Positions 1 through 10,260 of a stretch of 64,000 bases of DNA are shown here, piece after piece. Positions within the stretch are counted from its first letter, which is position 1. The number at the start of each line of letters is the position of its first letter. The stretch is from Cinnamomum chago (Eukaryota; Streptophyta; Magnoliopsida; Laurales; Lauraceae). Both the position numbers and the translations under genes were made by a program. The DNA is taken from assembly GCA_038049695.1 (NCBI GenBank), contig CP142453.1, forward strand, positions 111,758,501-111,822,500, in the 5' to 3' direction. Under the pieces are notes generated by a model. That model saw nothing but the letters and a program-made list of their open reading frames with translations. It was not told the DNA's origin and ran no database searches.

Positions 1-367
1 ATTACAAAAATATATATATAATAATAAATAAATAAATAATGGGCTTGACACGAATATGGGTAAACTCATATCTAACTTCATCTTATGGCCAATGCGCTCC
101 TAGTTGAGTGGTATTGCCACATTAGTTTCACACACATACTTATGGATTAATCTTTAGGTATTCAAGTTTTTGAAATATCACTACTAATGAGTAGTCTAGC
201 ATACCAAAACACTTACCCTTATCTAAGTCCACCCATGCTCACACGGCCATACGCGCTCCAAGACACAAACACTATGAGTGGTGTGAGCACCTTAGTCCCA
301 CATTATTGCCCAATGATTGATCCTTGCGTCCTTAAATTAGAGTATCATTGTGAAACCAATAGCTCAA
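1..367. other. Intergenic, no gene seen
   Basis: AT-rich sequence with short open frames only. None has family character, a splice pattern or a compositional shift, so I see no gene here. It runs directly into the SINE-like repeat that follows. Confidence 0.5.
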
Positions 368-602
368 CATACCCAAGGGGTTGATAGAGTAGTCAGGACC
401 ACAGTTCTTCCCTCTTCCGGAGCTAGAGGTCTTGGTATCGACCCCCGGTTCCACCTTCTTCAAGAATTGAAGGTTGAGTCAACTAATGCTACCACCTTAG
501 GGCCACATAGGTATTTACCCGATTTCCCTCTGGGCCCAGAGGGATTAATCCAGCCCAAATGATTGGAAACCCTCCGATAGCAACAAAAAAAAAAAAAAAA
601 AA
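368..602 (+). mobile_element. tRNA-derived SINE with poly-A tail
   Basis: The left part has a box A-like stretch (TAGAGTAGTCAGG, near 376) and a box B-like stretch (GGTATCGACCCC, near 433), as expected for an internal Pol III promoter. The 3' end is a run of about 18 A at 584-602. The last ~60 bp before the tail (AGAGGGATTA, then AACCCTCCGATAGC) recurs just before another A-rich tail near 15,960, which identifies a dispersed family. Boundaries are approximate and no clear target duplication was found. Confidence 0.6.
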
Positions 603-936
603 CATAGCCAAAAAAGGAAAAAAAAACTCAAAAACATGAATAAATAAATAAGTTATAAATCTCCATAGAGAATAAATAAATATTATTGAGAATTTCTCTT
701 CCACAAGAAACTGCATGTGCAATCTAGCTCAATGGGACCCACTTGAGCCTTTTTGATACTTTGGTCATCCCATGATTTAACATTAGGCCCAATTTTACAA
801 TAATTGAATGTTGATTTGCTGTTGGACCAAATTTCAAAAGAATCTACGACTAAGATGCTACAAGACTTTAAGGCTATTAAATTAAAGGCTAGGATAATTT
901 ATTGGGGTTGAATTTTTGGGCTCTCTCTTGTCCATA

Positions 937-1240
937 GGCCAATTTGGCACTTTACTTGATTAGTAAAAGTCAAGTAAAGCCTATATTTTTCAAACAAGGG
1001 GTTACATCAATAGCATTTTAATTCAAAATTCTCATTATTTTTTTTTCAAAAAGTAAAAAAAAAAACATCATTTCTCCACTAAAAGACAAATAATCTCCTA
1101 TTCTCTATATAAAAAAAACAAAAAGATTCCATACTAAGCAACTAAAACTAAAATACCATCATAATCTCATTATATTTGATTATCTCTTGATTTGATGCTT
1201 TACTACACTTTATTTTACATGTAAAATTACCAAACGGGCT
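937..1240. mobile_element. MITE, GGGCCCGTTTGG family, copy 1
   Basis: About 300 bp, AT-rich. The left end resembles GGCCAATTTGGCACTTTAC and the right end is the inverse of AGCCCGTTTGGTAATTTTAC. The interior shares phrases such as CCACTAAAAGACAAA and AAAATACCATCATAA with copies at 3,286, 3,574, 56,388 and 63,548. The best-preserved copy (56,388) has a TAA target duplication, which suggests a Tourist/PIF-Harbinger derivative. No coding capacity. Confidence 0.65.
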
Positions 1241-2099
1241 AGGAGGCCTTCCCATGTGTCCTCCTCCCATCGATTAACATGTTTCTAAATCCACCCCATG
1301 AGTAAGACTGCATAAAATCAATGTACAATATTTGCTCACATGACAATATTCTACAATGATATTTATATAAATTATTATTTTCTTTAATTCATCAAAACCA
1401 TAATTTAGCCTACCAGAGTATACAAAGAGTACCTATTTAAGAGCAAAAAATAATCTTGAGATTGAATAATTTCAATTAGGAGTCCCATCTGTTGAGCCCC
1501 AGTACTCGCAGGGTCCACCTTGGGCCCCACCTTGGCATGGGACAATCTCCCCCAGCATGGCCTGCACATAATGACGGAGTGTTGATAATCACCGAACCCA
1601 CTTGACCTAAGATCAACATGTCTTCAATCCAACGGTCCAATTCATTCGGATACGTGTCAAATCCCGGAATCCACAACTATTATATATAGATATAATATTC
1701 AAGTGAGGACTGATTTTCACCTATTATATGAGAACTTTTTTGCGATGCCTAACTAGCAACCCATCCAAACCTAGCAACCAATAGGAAACCCCTTGATAGT
1801 CACTAATCCGAAGAATTGGCACACATCCGAATAGACTGAACCGTTGGATCGAGGTTGAATATTTTTTTGAATATGAAATCATTAAACTCATGGGCCATGG
1901 ATGAAGGGGTTAGGGGGCATGAGTTTGGAGTCAAACTTGATACTTGAAGTAGTCTCATATAGATCTTTCCATCTCCACGGGCCCCATAAAAAAATTCTCA
2001 TATAATACGTGAGAACTAGTTCTCACCTTAATATTAACCATATATATGGGAGGTTCTCACCTTAATATTACCCATATGTGCTCTTGTGAGAGACACTTT
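1241..2099. other. Intergenic, nothing recognised
   Basis: No gene-like frame. The 66-codon open frame near 1,476-1,676 on the minus strand has no family character. The sequence around 1,680-2,090 contains short repeated phrases (ACGTGAGAACT, GGTTCTCACCTTAATATTA) that link it to the foldback repeat just downstream. Confidence 0.4.
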
Positions 2100-2161
2100 C
2101 CTTACTATGAGAGACAATGGTTGGGGCCCTCACATCCCCACCCCTATCTCTCATAGTAAGG
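2100..2161. repeat. Foldback repeat, copy A
   Basis: The arms CCTTACTATGAGAGA (2,100-2,114) and TCTCTCATAGTAAGG (2,147-2,161) are exact inverse complements around a 32-base loop that contains GGGGCCCTCACATCC. A second element with the same arms and the same GGGCCCTCACAT segment lies at 30,663-30,767. This is a small non-coding foldback MITE or a remnant of one. Confidence 0.6.
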
Positions 2162-2565
2162 TGAGAATGTCTCCAACAATAGCACCTCCCTAGATATATA
2201 TATATATATATATATAAATTTAGGACTTACACACTTTGAAGCTCACGTAATACGTTCAAAGTGCTGCAACCTTATCAGATGAGATGCCCAGTCTCATCAA
2301 TGGTTGTGAAGATATTTTAAGTATAAAATTTGTGACACATATCTCCCGTATGTGAATCTCATCCATATACATATATCACATATAATATACTAATGGGATC
2401 TGATTCATCTCATGAACCATTATGTCATATGTATTGGTCACGTGCGTTAGGTAATAAAATATCATTAATCTCATGAAAGGAAAGCATTATTTCATTGATA
2501 AATCAATTTATTATATCAACTGTAGTAAGGTAAGAATGTCTCCGACAATAGCACCTCCCTAAATT

Positions 2566-2608
<43 letters not shown>

Positions 2609-2647
2609 TTAGGGGACACACACTTTGAAGCTCACGTAACACGTTCA
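2155..2647. repeat. Direct duplication containing TA microsatellite
   Basis: The segment beginning AGTAAGGTGAGAATGTCTCC at 2,155 (to about 2,258) recurs at 2,524-2,647 with few changes. Both copies have CAATAGCACCTCCCT, then a (TA)n run, then CACACTTTGAAGCTCACGTAA. The TA run is about 26 bp in copy 1 and about 40 bp in copy 2. About 265 bp of unrelated sequence lies between them. Confidence 0.7.
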
Positions 2648-3087
2648 TTTGCCAAAAAAAGAATTGTGGCCCTCGACCTCAAACATGGAGGGAATGTCCC
2701 AAATGTTTCTCTGAAGTGCAATAGTTCTTGGCTACAATTACAAAGCAGACAGTGGCCAACAAATGATCGGGTGAGATTCAATCAGCAAGTCTATATCTCT
2801 CTCCATGTCCCGTCAATATGATCCCAGCCAACTTTCGGCTAGAACCCGTTTGCAGTGGAGATGGAGCTCACACCTGGATCGGGATGACCACATAAAATGA
2901 GCCTCGTTCGCACGAGAAAAACACAAGTATTGTGTACGGACTCGGAATTACAGGAACAAAGGAGAAGATTTCAGGTATTTATTTAGGTGAATTTGTTTCT
3001 GAATATCTCCTCAACCTCTATTGTTTGCCCTTCTTCTTATACGCTGTTCAAGTGTTTGTGAAAATGCTCAAGAGATGATCAAAATCA

Positions 3088-3256
3088 AAATTCCCTCCTA
3101 CTTTTATAAAAAAAAAGAGGTCAAAAATCAACAAAATAGCATCCTCTTTTACACAAAGGTCAAAAAAATCTACCATCTGGCAACTAAAAACTAAAGACCA
3201 TCGTATTCTGCTTATATTTTATTCTCTTGATTTAATGCTTTTCCTCACTTTACCTT
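3088..3256. mobile_element. Truncated MITE, GGGCCCGTTTGG family
   Basis: Interior phrases typical of the family are present (CCCTCCTACTTTTATA, AACTAAAAACTAAAGACCATC, TTATATTTTATTCTCTTGATTTAATGC), but neither terminal inverted repeat is intact. It lies directly before a more complete copy, so this is a cluster of nested or adjacent insertions. Confidence 0.5.
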
Positions 3257-3285
3257 CAATGCACCATCCATCAAAACATGCACCT

Positions 3286-3567
3286 GGCCCGTTTGGTAAT
3301 TTTACCTGTTAAGTAAAGTTAAGCATCAAATAAAAAGCACTTTAATTCATAACTCCCTCCATTTTTTTTCAGAAAAAGTAAAAAAACAACTACCTTTATT
3401 CACTAAAAGACAAAAAAAAAAAACTCCATTTCCCGTAAAATAAAGTAAAAAATATTTCATCCCAAACAACTTAAAACAAAATATCATCATAACCCACTTA
3501 TATTTTATTCCTTTTTTTTTTTTTTTCACACTCCACTTTATTTCAAAAGTAAAATGCCAACCGGGTC
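3286..3567. mobile_element. MITE, GGGCCCGTTTGG family, copy 2
   Basis: Starts GGCCCGTTTGGTAATTTTAC and ends with its approximate inverse, GTAAAATGCCAACCGGGTC. The interior matches the other copies. No convincing target duplication remains. Confidence 0.7.
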
Positions 3568-3573
3568 ATGAGA

Positions 3574-3877
3574 GGGCCTGTTTTGGGGCTTTATTAATGG
3601 AATTGAGTGAAGTAAAGATTATTTTGAATAAATAATAAAATATAAGTGGGTTATGATGGTATTTTATTTTTAGTTGTCTGTGATGAAATCTTTTTGACCT
3701 TTTGTATTGGGAAGTGGAGTTTTTTTTGTCTTTTAATAGAGAAAGGGGGTTGCTTTTTTACCTTTTTTTGAAAAATGTGGTGGGAAATTTGAGTTAAAGT
3801 GCTTTCGATGTAATTTTTTTTAATAGAAATGGGGGCTTTATTTTACTCGACTATTAGTAGAGTTGCCGAACAAGCCC
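3574..3877. mobile_element. MITE, GGGCCCGTTTGG family, copy 3, inverted
   Basis: The same family in the opposite orientation, seven bases after copy 2. The left end is GGGCCTGTTTTGGGGCTTTA and the right end GCCGAACAAGCCC. Interior phrases are inverses of copy 2 (ATAAGTGGGTTATGATGGTA). Copies 2 and 3 form an imperfect 590-bp inverted pair. Confidence 0.65.
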
Positions 3878-4143
3878 ACCCCACTGAGAAAACAGGTGGA
3901 CTATACAATCCAGAGTACAAACTGTGGACGGTTTTCTTCACTTTTTTCTCCGCATCCTATGGGCGTTAAAACTGTACAATAGTAAAAGATCTATCGAGGA
4001 TATAGACCATATAGAGAAAGGAAAATAAATTGCAAATTACGAATTACAAGACTATGCAGTAAAATTTTGTGAGTTGGGTACTCCTGACTTTTTCCTATGA
4101 GTCTGTTTACTTCACAGTCCTTCTACTTCTTCACTCTCACAGC

Positions 4144-4361
4144 TTTGTTTGAATTAGTAGTTCTTCATGGTTCTGTAAAAGGCCAAGACCAAATTACCTT
4201 TATTGTTTTGTATTAGTATTGAGAATGTTGTTTTGAAATTAATTAATCTCTGACCTTCTATTACTGCTTGTTTGAATCAGTAATTCCTCATGGTTCTGAA
4301 AAAAGCCAAGACCGACTTCCCTATTATTGTTTTGTATCAGCAATGAGAATGTTGTTTTGGA
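4144..4361 (+). repeat. Tandem duplication upstream of PPR gene
   Basis: About 95 bp starting TTTGTTTGAATTAGTAG (4,144) recurs at about 4,267 as TTGTTTGAATCAGTAA. Both copies run through CATGGTTCTG, AGCCAAGACC or GGCCAAGACC, TATTGTTTTGTAT and GAGAATGTTG. Divergence is about 15%. It lies 350-560 bp before the PPR reading frame, so it may be in its promoter or leader. Confidence 0.65.
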
Positions 4362-4706
4362 ACATGGCCCTTTATGCATCAATAACTAAAAATGCTGCTA
4401 GAGTCCAGTACTGATAGTTGATTCTTGTTTGTAGATAATACCTCAAATAAGGAAATGCTGTCCCGTCTAGAACTACAAGTATTAGATATTGTTTTAGGAT
4501 TAATTTCCAAATAGGTGCTGGTAGCATTTCCATCTTTGATGGACTTGGTGCATGTTTGTAGAATTGATCACAAAATGACATGGTGTTGGATATAGAAATG
4601 AATGAACAGAAGTTTACATTGAAAGAGAACTTTTACCTAAAGTTGATTATCTCGTTTTAGCAGCTTTAGAATTCCATGTATTGAAAATGGGATGTTATAA
4701 CTGAAA

Positions 4707-6326
4707 ATGTTTTGGCAGCTTAATCACCCAGACATGAATTCGAGGTTAGTTACTTCAATGGAGAAAAATGTCATGTCTCTTCTTCAAGAGGTTTCTAGCT
4801 TGAAAGAATTAAAGCAAACCCATGCTCTTATTACTAAAACGGGCCTTGACGATCATCCCTCCATAGTATGTAAATTGATCAGCTTTTCTTCTCTATCCCC
4901 TTTGGGAAGTCTTGAGTATGCCCGGTCTATTTTTGAAACCACCACCTTGGAAGATTCATTTCTTTACAACACCATGATCAGAGCTTATTCTCAGAGCATT
5001 TTTCCAGCAGAAGGAATTCGTCTATATAATCAGATGCAGTGTAGTAACATAAAAACTGACAAGTTCACTTACCCATTTGTGCTCAAGGTCTGTGCTAAGC
5101 TTTCTGCAACAGAGGAAGATCATGGCACCCTTTATTCTAAAAAGGGTGCCGAAGTCCACTGCAGGATTATTCAGTTGGGTCTTGATCTTGACACGTTTGT
5201 TCAAAACTCCTTGATCTTCATGTATTCTCAATGTGGAAATCTTGATATTGCACGTCGAGTATTTGATGAAATGTCCGTAAAAACCATTGTTTCCTGGAAC
5301 ACCATGATAGTGGCATATGACAGAATAAATGATTTTGGGTCTGCAAATTTGCTGCTTGAACAGATTCCTGGGAAAAACATTGTCTCCTGGAATAACATGA
5401 TCACCAGACATGTCAGATCGCGTAATATTGAATCTGCACGGAGAGTGTTTGAAATGATGCCAGAGAGGGATGCAGCTTCGTGGAACTCAATGATTGCGGG
5501 TTACATCCAACTGAAAAATTACGGTATGGCATTGAGGCTGTTCGACCAAATGCAGAACACTGGAATCAAACCAACTGAGATAACAATTACATCCATTTTG
5601 GGTGCCTGTGCGGAAACTGGAGCACTGGATATAGGTAGAGAAATTCATAAATTCTTAGAGCATAATCGGTTCAAAATTGAAGGGATATTGGCAAATGCAT
5701 TATTAGATATGTATGCGAAATGCGGCAGCTTGAAGCTTGCCCATGAGATTTTTGATGGGATGAGTGTGAAACATGTAAGCTGCTGGAATTCAATGATTGT
5801 GGCGTTGGCAGTTCATGGCTACTGTGAGGAAGCTCTGGAGTTATTTTCATCCATGGAGGAGAAAAGGGATGAGGTTAGACCCAACAAGGTTACATTTATT
5901 GGAGTTTTGATTGCTTGTAGCCATAAGGGTCTGGTTGAAGTGGGCCGCTATTTTTTCCGAAGAATGGTTGATGAGTACCAGATCGTTCCTGATATGAAGC
6001 ACTATGGATGTATGGTAGATCTGCTAAGCCGGTGGGGCTTGCTGGATGAAGCTCTTGACGTTATCCAAACAATGCCTTTTGAAGCGAATTTTGTATTATG
6101 GAGGACATTGTTGGGTGCTTGCCGGATCCACAGAAATGTGGTGTTGGCTGAAAAAGTCTTCAAAAAGATTGCTGAATTAGAGCCTCTTAAAGATGGTGAT
6201 TATGTTTTGTTGTCAAATACTTATGCTGAAGCTGAGAGGTGGGAAGATGTTGAACTGGTAAGGGAGAAGATGATTAATTTAGGAGTTACTAAGAAAAGTG
6301 GTTGCAGCCAGGTTGAGGTGAAATAG
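4707..6326 (+). CDS. Pentatricopeptide repeat protein, PLS class, E subclass
   Basis: A single intronless frame of 539 codons, typical of this family. PPR proteins of this class bind organellar transcripts in a sequence-specific way and act in RNA editing, splicing or stabilisation. The helical-repeat signature recurs throughout: YNTMIRAYSQ near residue 92, VSWNTMIVAY near 197, VSWNNMI, ASWNSMIAGY, CWNSMIVALAVHG. The C-terminal E-type block has HYGCMVDLLSRWG, VLWRTLLGACR and GDYVLLSNTYAEAERWEDV, and ends at GCSQVEVK with no DYW domain. The start is uncertain: the first ATG (4,707) is followed by TTTTGGCAG, which also looks like a splice acceptor, and ATGs at 4,734 and 4,758 are alternatives. 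Organelle targeting is inferred from the family, and the RNA target cannot be read. Confidence 0.9.
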   Translation: MFWQLNHPDMNSRLVTSMEKNVMSLLQEVSSLKELKQTHALITKTGLDDHPSIVCKLISFSSLSPLGSLEYARSIFETTTLEDSFLYNTMIRAYSQSIFPAEGIRLYNQMQCSNIKTDKFTYPFVLKVCAKLSATEEDHGTLYSKKGAEVHCRIIQLGLDLDTFVQNSLIFMYSQCGNLDIARRVFDEMSVKTIVSWNTMIVAYDRINDFGSANLLLEQIPGKNIVSWNNMITRHVRSRNIESARRVFEMMPERDAASWNSMIAGYIQLKNYGMALRLFDQMQNTGIKPTEITITSILGACAETGALDIGREIHKFLEHNRFKIEGILANALLDMYAKCGSLKLAHEIFDGMSVKHVSCWNSMIVALAVHGYCEEALELFSSMEEKRDEVRPNKVTFIGVLIACSHKGLVEVGRYFFRRMVDEYQIVPDMKHYGCMVDLLSRWGLLDEALDVIQTMPFEANFVLWRTLLGACRIHRNVVLAEKVFKKIAELEPLKDGDYVLLSNTYAEAERWEDVELVREKMINLGVTKKSGCSQVEVK

Positions 6327-8967
6327 TGAGGAAGCTTTTGCTGGTATGTGCTATTACTGTTTACTCGTTGTCTCTGTGACTTTGTAACCTGGAGCTGGAT
6401 GTGTGTGTTGATATCATCAGACGCCAACTTATGGTGTCAAACATGTGTATCCTGGGAATCCCAGCACTAGCATCTCTGTACATGTATGTAATGGCATTAA
6501 TTTAATGTTTTACTTAAAATTTTAAAAAGTAAATGCATATGAATTAGAGTAATGTACAGTTATAACATTGTTTGGGTGATCAGAACAGTTGGGGTAAGCC
6601 ATTTGAATTAATGATTTAGCTGACTTTCCAAACAAGAGCTACAAGCATCAGATCTATAGTGGGCTTCTTCACCAATCACTAGGGAATTTGTGTATGATAA
6701 ATAGCAGAATTTGCAACAACTGCTTGGTCATGCTATCATTCCTCACCGAGAAAATGCAATGGGCCTCATGTCCAGATGTATCTATAAAAATCTAAGTTTT
6801 TAATTGACTATTCTTTATTACCCTAATTTGATGCTATATTGTTTTCTCCTACATTGTTGGGAACCTAACCTTTGCTTATAGTTTTTCTTTTATAAATTTA
6901 TTCTTTTTGCTTCATAGTTTTTACTTTTCCGATTTCTGTGACCCCAAAAATTATTCTCCTACCTTGTTGGGAACCCTCTGTCACAAATGTTGAGCCAGGG
7001 ATTGTACATAAGGGAGCCATCATCTTAAATAAACTATCATGCGTTTTGGGAGGGAATTTGGAGGGGATGGTTTGGTTGGGGGTTGGGAGGTCCATCCACC
7101 TCTTCCTGGCTTTGCCACCCATAAGCCTTTTGATTTGCTCAATGGAGTTTTTTTTATCTATTTTGACAACTTGAAAAAAAAAAAAGAAAAAAAAGAAGAA
7201 GAAGGGAGAACATAGAAGGAACTCCTTTATCCATCAGCCAGTGGCCTTATGTAGAACAGATCTCAGCAAGCATGGAGCTTCCTTGGAAGCCATCATCCAC
7301 ATACAATCTGCTAAGTGGCACACTGGCACCATTAGGGTGTTTTTTCACATTTTGTTATTCAATATTTCATGTGACAACAGGTGTCTAGTGAGAGGAAACT
7401 GGGTGTGTCTGATGGGTTATTAAATTACCTACCTGTCAAGCCCAAGTTGATGAGTATTGGAGGTATGACAAACTTTCTGATAGTCTCACTTGGAGTGATG
7501 CAATCAGAATTGAAATTATCTGTTATAGATCACCAAGATAAGTTCAATAGATCTTGTCAGTACTAATAAACACGGGGACAATCTGCAATCCATATTCCAT
7601 ACCTCTCAACAGTTTAGATAATGCAAAAATTGAGATTCGGCAGATCTTAGGCCCAATTAATACAACAGAGGATCAATTTCAGGTAAAAAACTTATCTAAA
7701 TCAGGATCTTGAGATCATAGGACAGTTTGTTTCTGGCTTACTTCCAAGGGGGGACAGAATTCAGCTGCACAGTGAATCCATGCAAAGTATTACTTGGCCG
7801 AATTTTTATCTTACCAGATTGAGACAGCAGCAGATATGCAGAAAGGAGTTTTCCCATGATTGAAATCAGAAGTAAACAGTCCCACAACAGCCTGTGAATG
7901 GACTGCAACTTCTGCAGAATTGTTATTCAGCAGAAAAATTCACAGATGAGAACTTTTGGGTGTAGAAACCTGAAACAGCTGCCCAACAGAACCAGATCTC
8001 AGGAGGCGCCGACTATGATGCGGTGAATTCAAATTTCGAACCTATGAAAAATCCTTACTAGACTGTAGGAATAACTAACCAATAGAAAACTCAATAACTT
8101 GTCAAATGTTATTGTTAAAAACTGAATGGTGAATAGTCCCTACATCAGTTGACCGCTTCCTTTCATGCTAACTGTCCAGCTCCTAGTCTAATTGGAACAA
8201 CTCAAATTCCTCATCTACTAATGCTACTAATCCTCCTAACACTACTTAAAGTCTCATAAGGATTCTAAAAACTCAAAATAAACTAATAGACTGACTGAAA
8301 GTCCATTTCAGACTTAGCGCAAACTTGACTGTGCCTGCAGGCTGCAGGTGAGCCTGGTGCGCATGGCTTGGCTGAGCTCAAATGGGCCTGCTGGACCTGT
8401 TTTGCCTGGGCCAAGGCTTGTACAAACCTGGTTCTTCTCTTCTGGATGTGCATAGGTGGGATGGCATCACAGAGTTGCTACTTACAACTTTAGGAGTTCT
8501 ACTATAAGTTGGAGAGATTTAGTCCAACTTTATATTAGAAGGTAGAGGTAGAGGTTTAGTTTAACTAGCATTTAGTGCTTTGTATAGTTCAAACATGTAA
8601 CCTATTACCTTACGTTAGTTTTGAATGGAAGGGAGATTTGGTTTTTTTTTTTTTTTCTTTTTTTTTTTTTTAAGTCCCTCTTGGTCGAACAGACCTAGGG
8701 AATTTTCTGGGCTCTGTTTTAATGTCCAGGTGCTGAAACTGTGTTCAAATTTCCCGGGATTCTTATGTTATTGCAGGGCATTGTTGTTGGTGATCTCGAA
8801 TTGAGCCTGGATCCCTAAGATACAATCAGGTTCAGGTTCAGATGCTATCTATGAGATCCATGTCAGATCTGGATATTGTTCTGGATTCAGTTCCCTGAAT
8901 TCGGGTGTGTTGTCTATTCCAGATATGACATGGAAACTTCTTTCATAAAGAGGTATCTTAAGGTCTT
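6327..8967. other. Intergenic; 3' flank of PPR gene and unclassified repeats
   Basis: The first ~150 bp is probably the 3' UTR of the PPR gene. The rest holds A-rich and T-rich runs (about 7,174-7,200 and 8,641-8,672) and short frames without family character. Around 7,680-8,030 the vocabulary (AGATGAGAACTTTTGGG, CAGCTGCCCAACAGAACCAG) suggests an old retroelement, but no conserved domain could be read. No gene is supported. Confidence 0.4.
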
Positions 8968-9822
8968 TGTTAGTATTTTTATTGGCTAATTCATGGGTTG
9001 GACAAAACTCTGGGTCCATTGAGTGGTATTTTCTAATTTATTTTAGAATGGACTGTGGATGTGTCGCCGGAAGAGCTGAAGTGAAGAATAGAAGAAAAAA
9101 AGCAGACCGGGCGAATTTCCCAGGCCCGATCGATCGGAGCCTCAGACCGATCGATCGGTCAAAAAAAGGTCTCAGTTAAATGTCAGGCCGATCGATCGGA
9201 CCTGCAGGGGCGATCGATCGGACAGGTGCGCAGAGTTCGGGAAATCTCCAGTTTCTATCAGATTTAGTTTCCTTTTTGAGACTTTGTTTCCCAGTTTGAG
9301 TCCTACTTGTGCACTAAGTCTAAGGCACGAGTTTTGGGCTATTTATAGGGTGTTTCTCTCAACCCTAGAAGAACACACACAACGCTCATTGATCTGAGTC
9401 AAAGATATTTTAGAGAGAGTTATTCTCTAGAGCCATTGAGAGATTATTCTGAAGGGCTGCTCTAGAAGGTTGTTGCTGCTTCTACTGTTCTTGTAGAAGA
9501 TTGATCATCTTGGTTGACAAGGTGCTAGGAAATCAAGTAAGGAGAACGGGGCGCGGTGGATGTCGTGTCAGTGGATTCTTTGCAAGAATAACTACAGTCC
9601 TTAGGTCGAGGTACAGACTGAGGTAAAGGAGCTTGTGAGTATATCTTGTAACTGTTCGTGAACTCTTGATTTCTGGTTCGTAGTTTTTCTCCCTGGATAG
9701 GGTTTCCACGTTAAATATTGTGTCTGCCTTCTTGTGGTGTGTGATTGGTAGATAGCTAGTTCTAAATTGTATGATTTGTTTATTTCCGCTGCATTGATTG
9801 TTTAATTAGAACTAGTAATCCA
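8968..9822 (+). mobile_element. Probable solo LTR of a Ty1/copia element
   Basis: The 3' half has the layout seen in plant copia LTRs: a leader with CTATTTATAGGG near 9,340, then a block with TTTTTCTCCCTGGATAGGG and TTTCCACGTTAAATATTGTGTC (9,684-9,723), then TTTATTTCCGCTGC. TGTTAG at 8,968 and CA at 9,822 are plausible ends, but the 5-bp flanks (GTCTT and TTCTG) do not match, so the limits are tentative. No internal gag-pol lies beside it. Four CGATCGATCGG words fall at 9,127-9,221. Confidence 0.5.
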
Positions 9823-10260
9823 TTCTGGTAGGCTGGTAGCACTCATAGAAATTTCAGTCTTTCTCCTCTCTGCTGCAATGGAACAGTTTTTCTCCAGTTC
9901 CCAGTTCTGTGTATGTGGGGCTCGACCATTTGGTGATCCAGGCCCCAAAATTCCTGGACCTGAAAACTGTAATGCCTTCCTGTCCAAACCATGAGGTCCA
10001 CATCAATGGAAACACGAGCAACATGCATTGTACAGTTATTTGATTTCATGATATGCTGAGAAAACATTTGGACCGCTTTGAAAAGTATTTTCCATCTGCA
10101 GACGCTATTGTTTCTCTAGCAATTAATAATCTAATATTATGACACACTATGTTCTTTTTTCAGGCACAAAGGGTGGAGCATGGACACGTGCATGAGGACA
10201 TCAAGAGCATCTGAGTGCATCATGTAGACCTCTAGCTAGCTAATAGTTAAAGCTTGAAGT

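Noticed and set aside
5022..5411. 129-codon minus frame inside the first PPR gene
   Set aside because: Antisense shadow of the PPR coding sequence.
8968..9822. Target duplication for the putative copia LTR
   Set aside because: Flanks GTCTT and TTCTG differ, so the LTR call rests on internal layout only.
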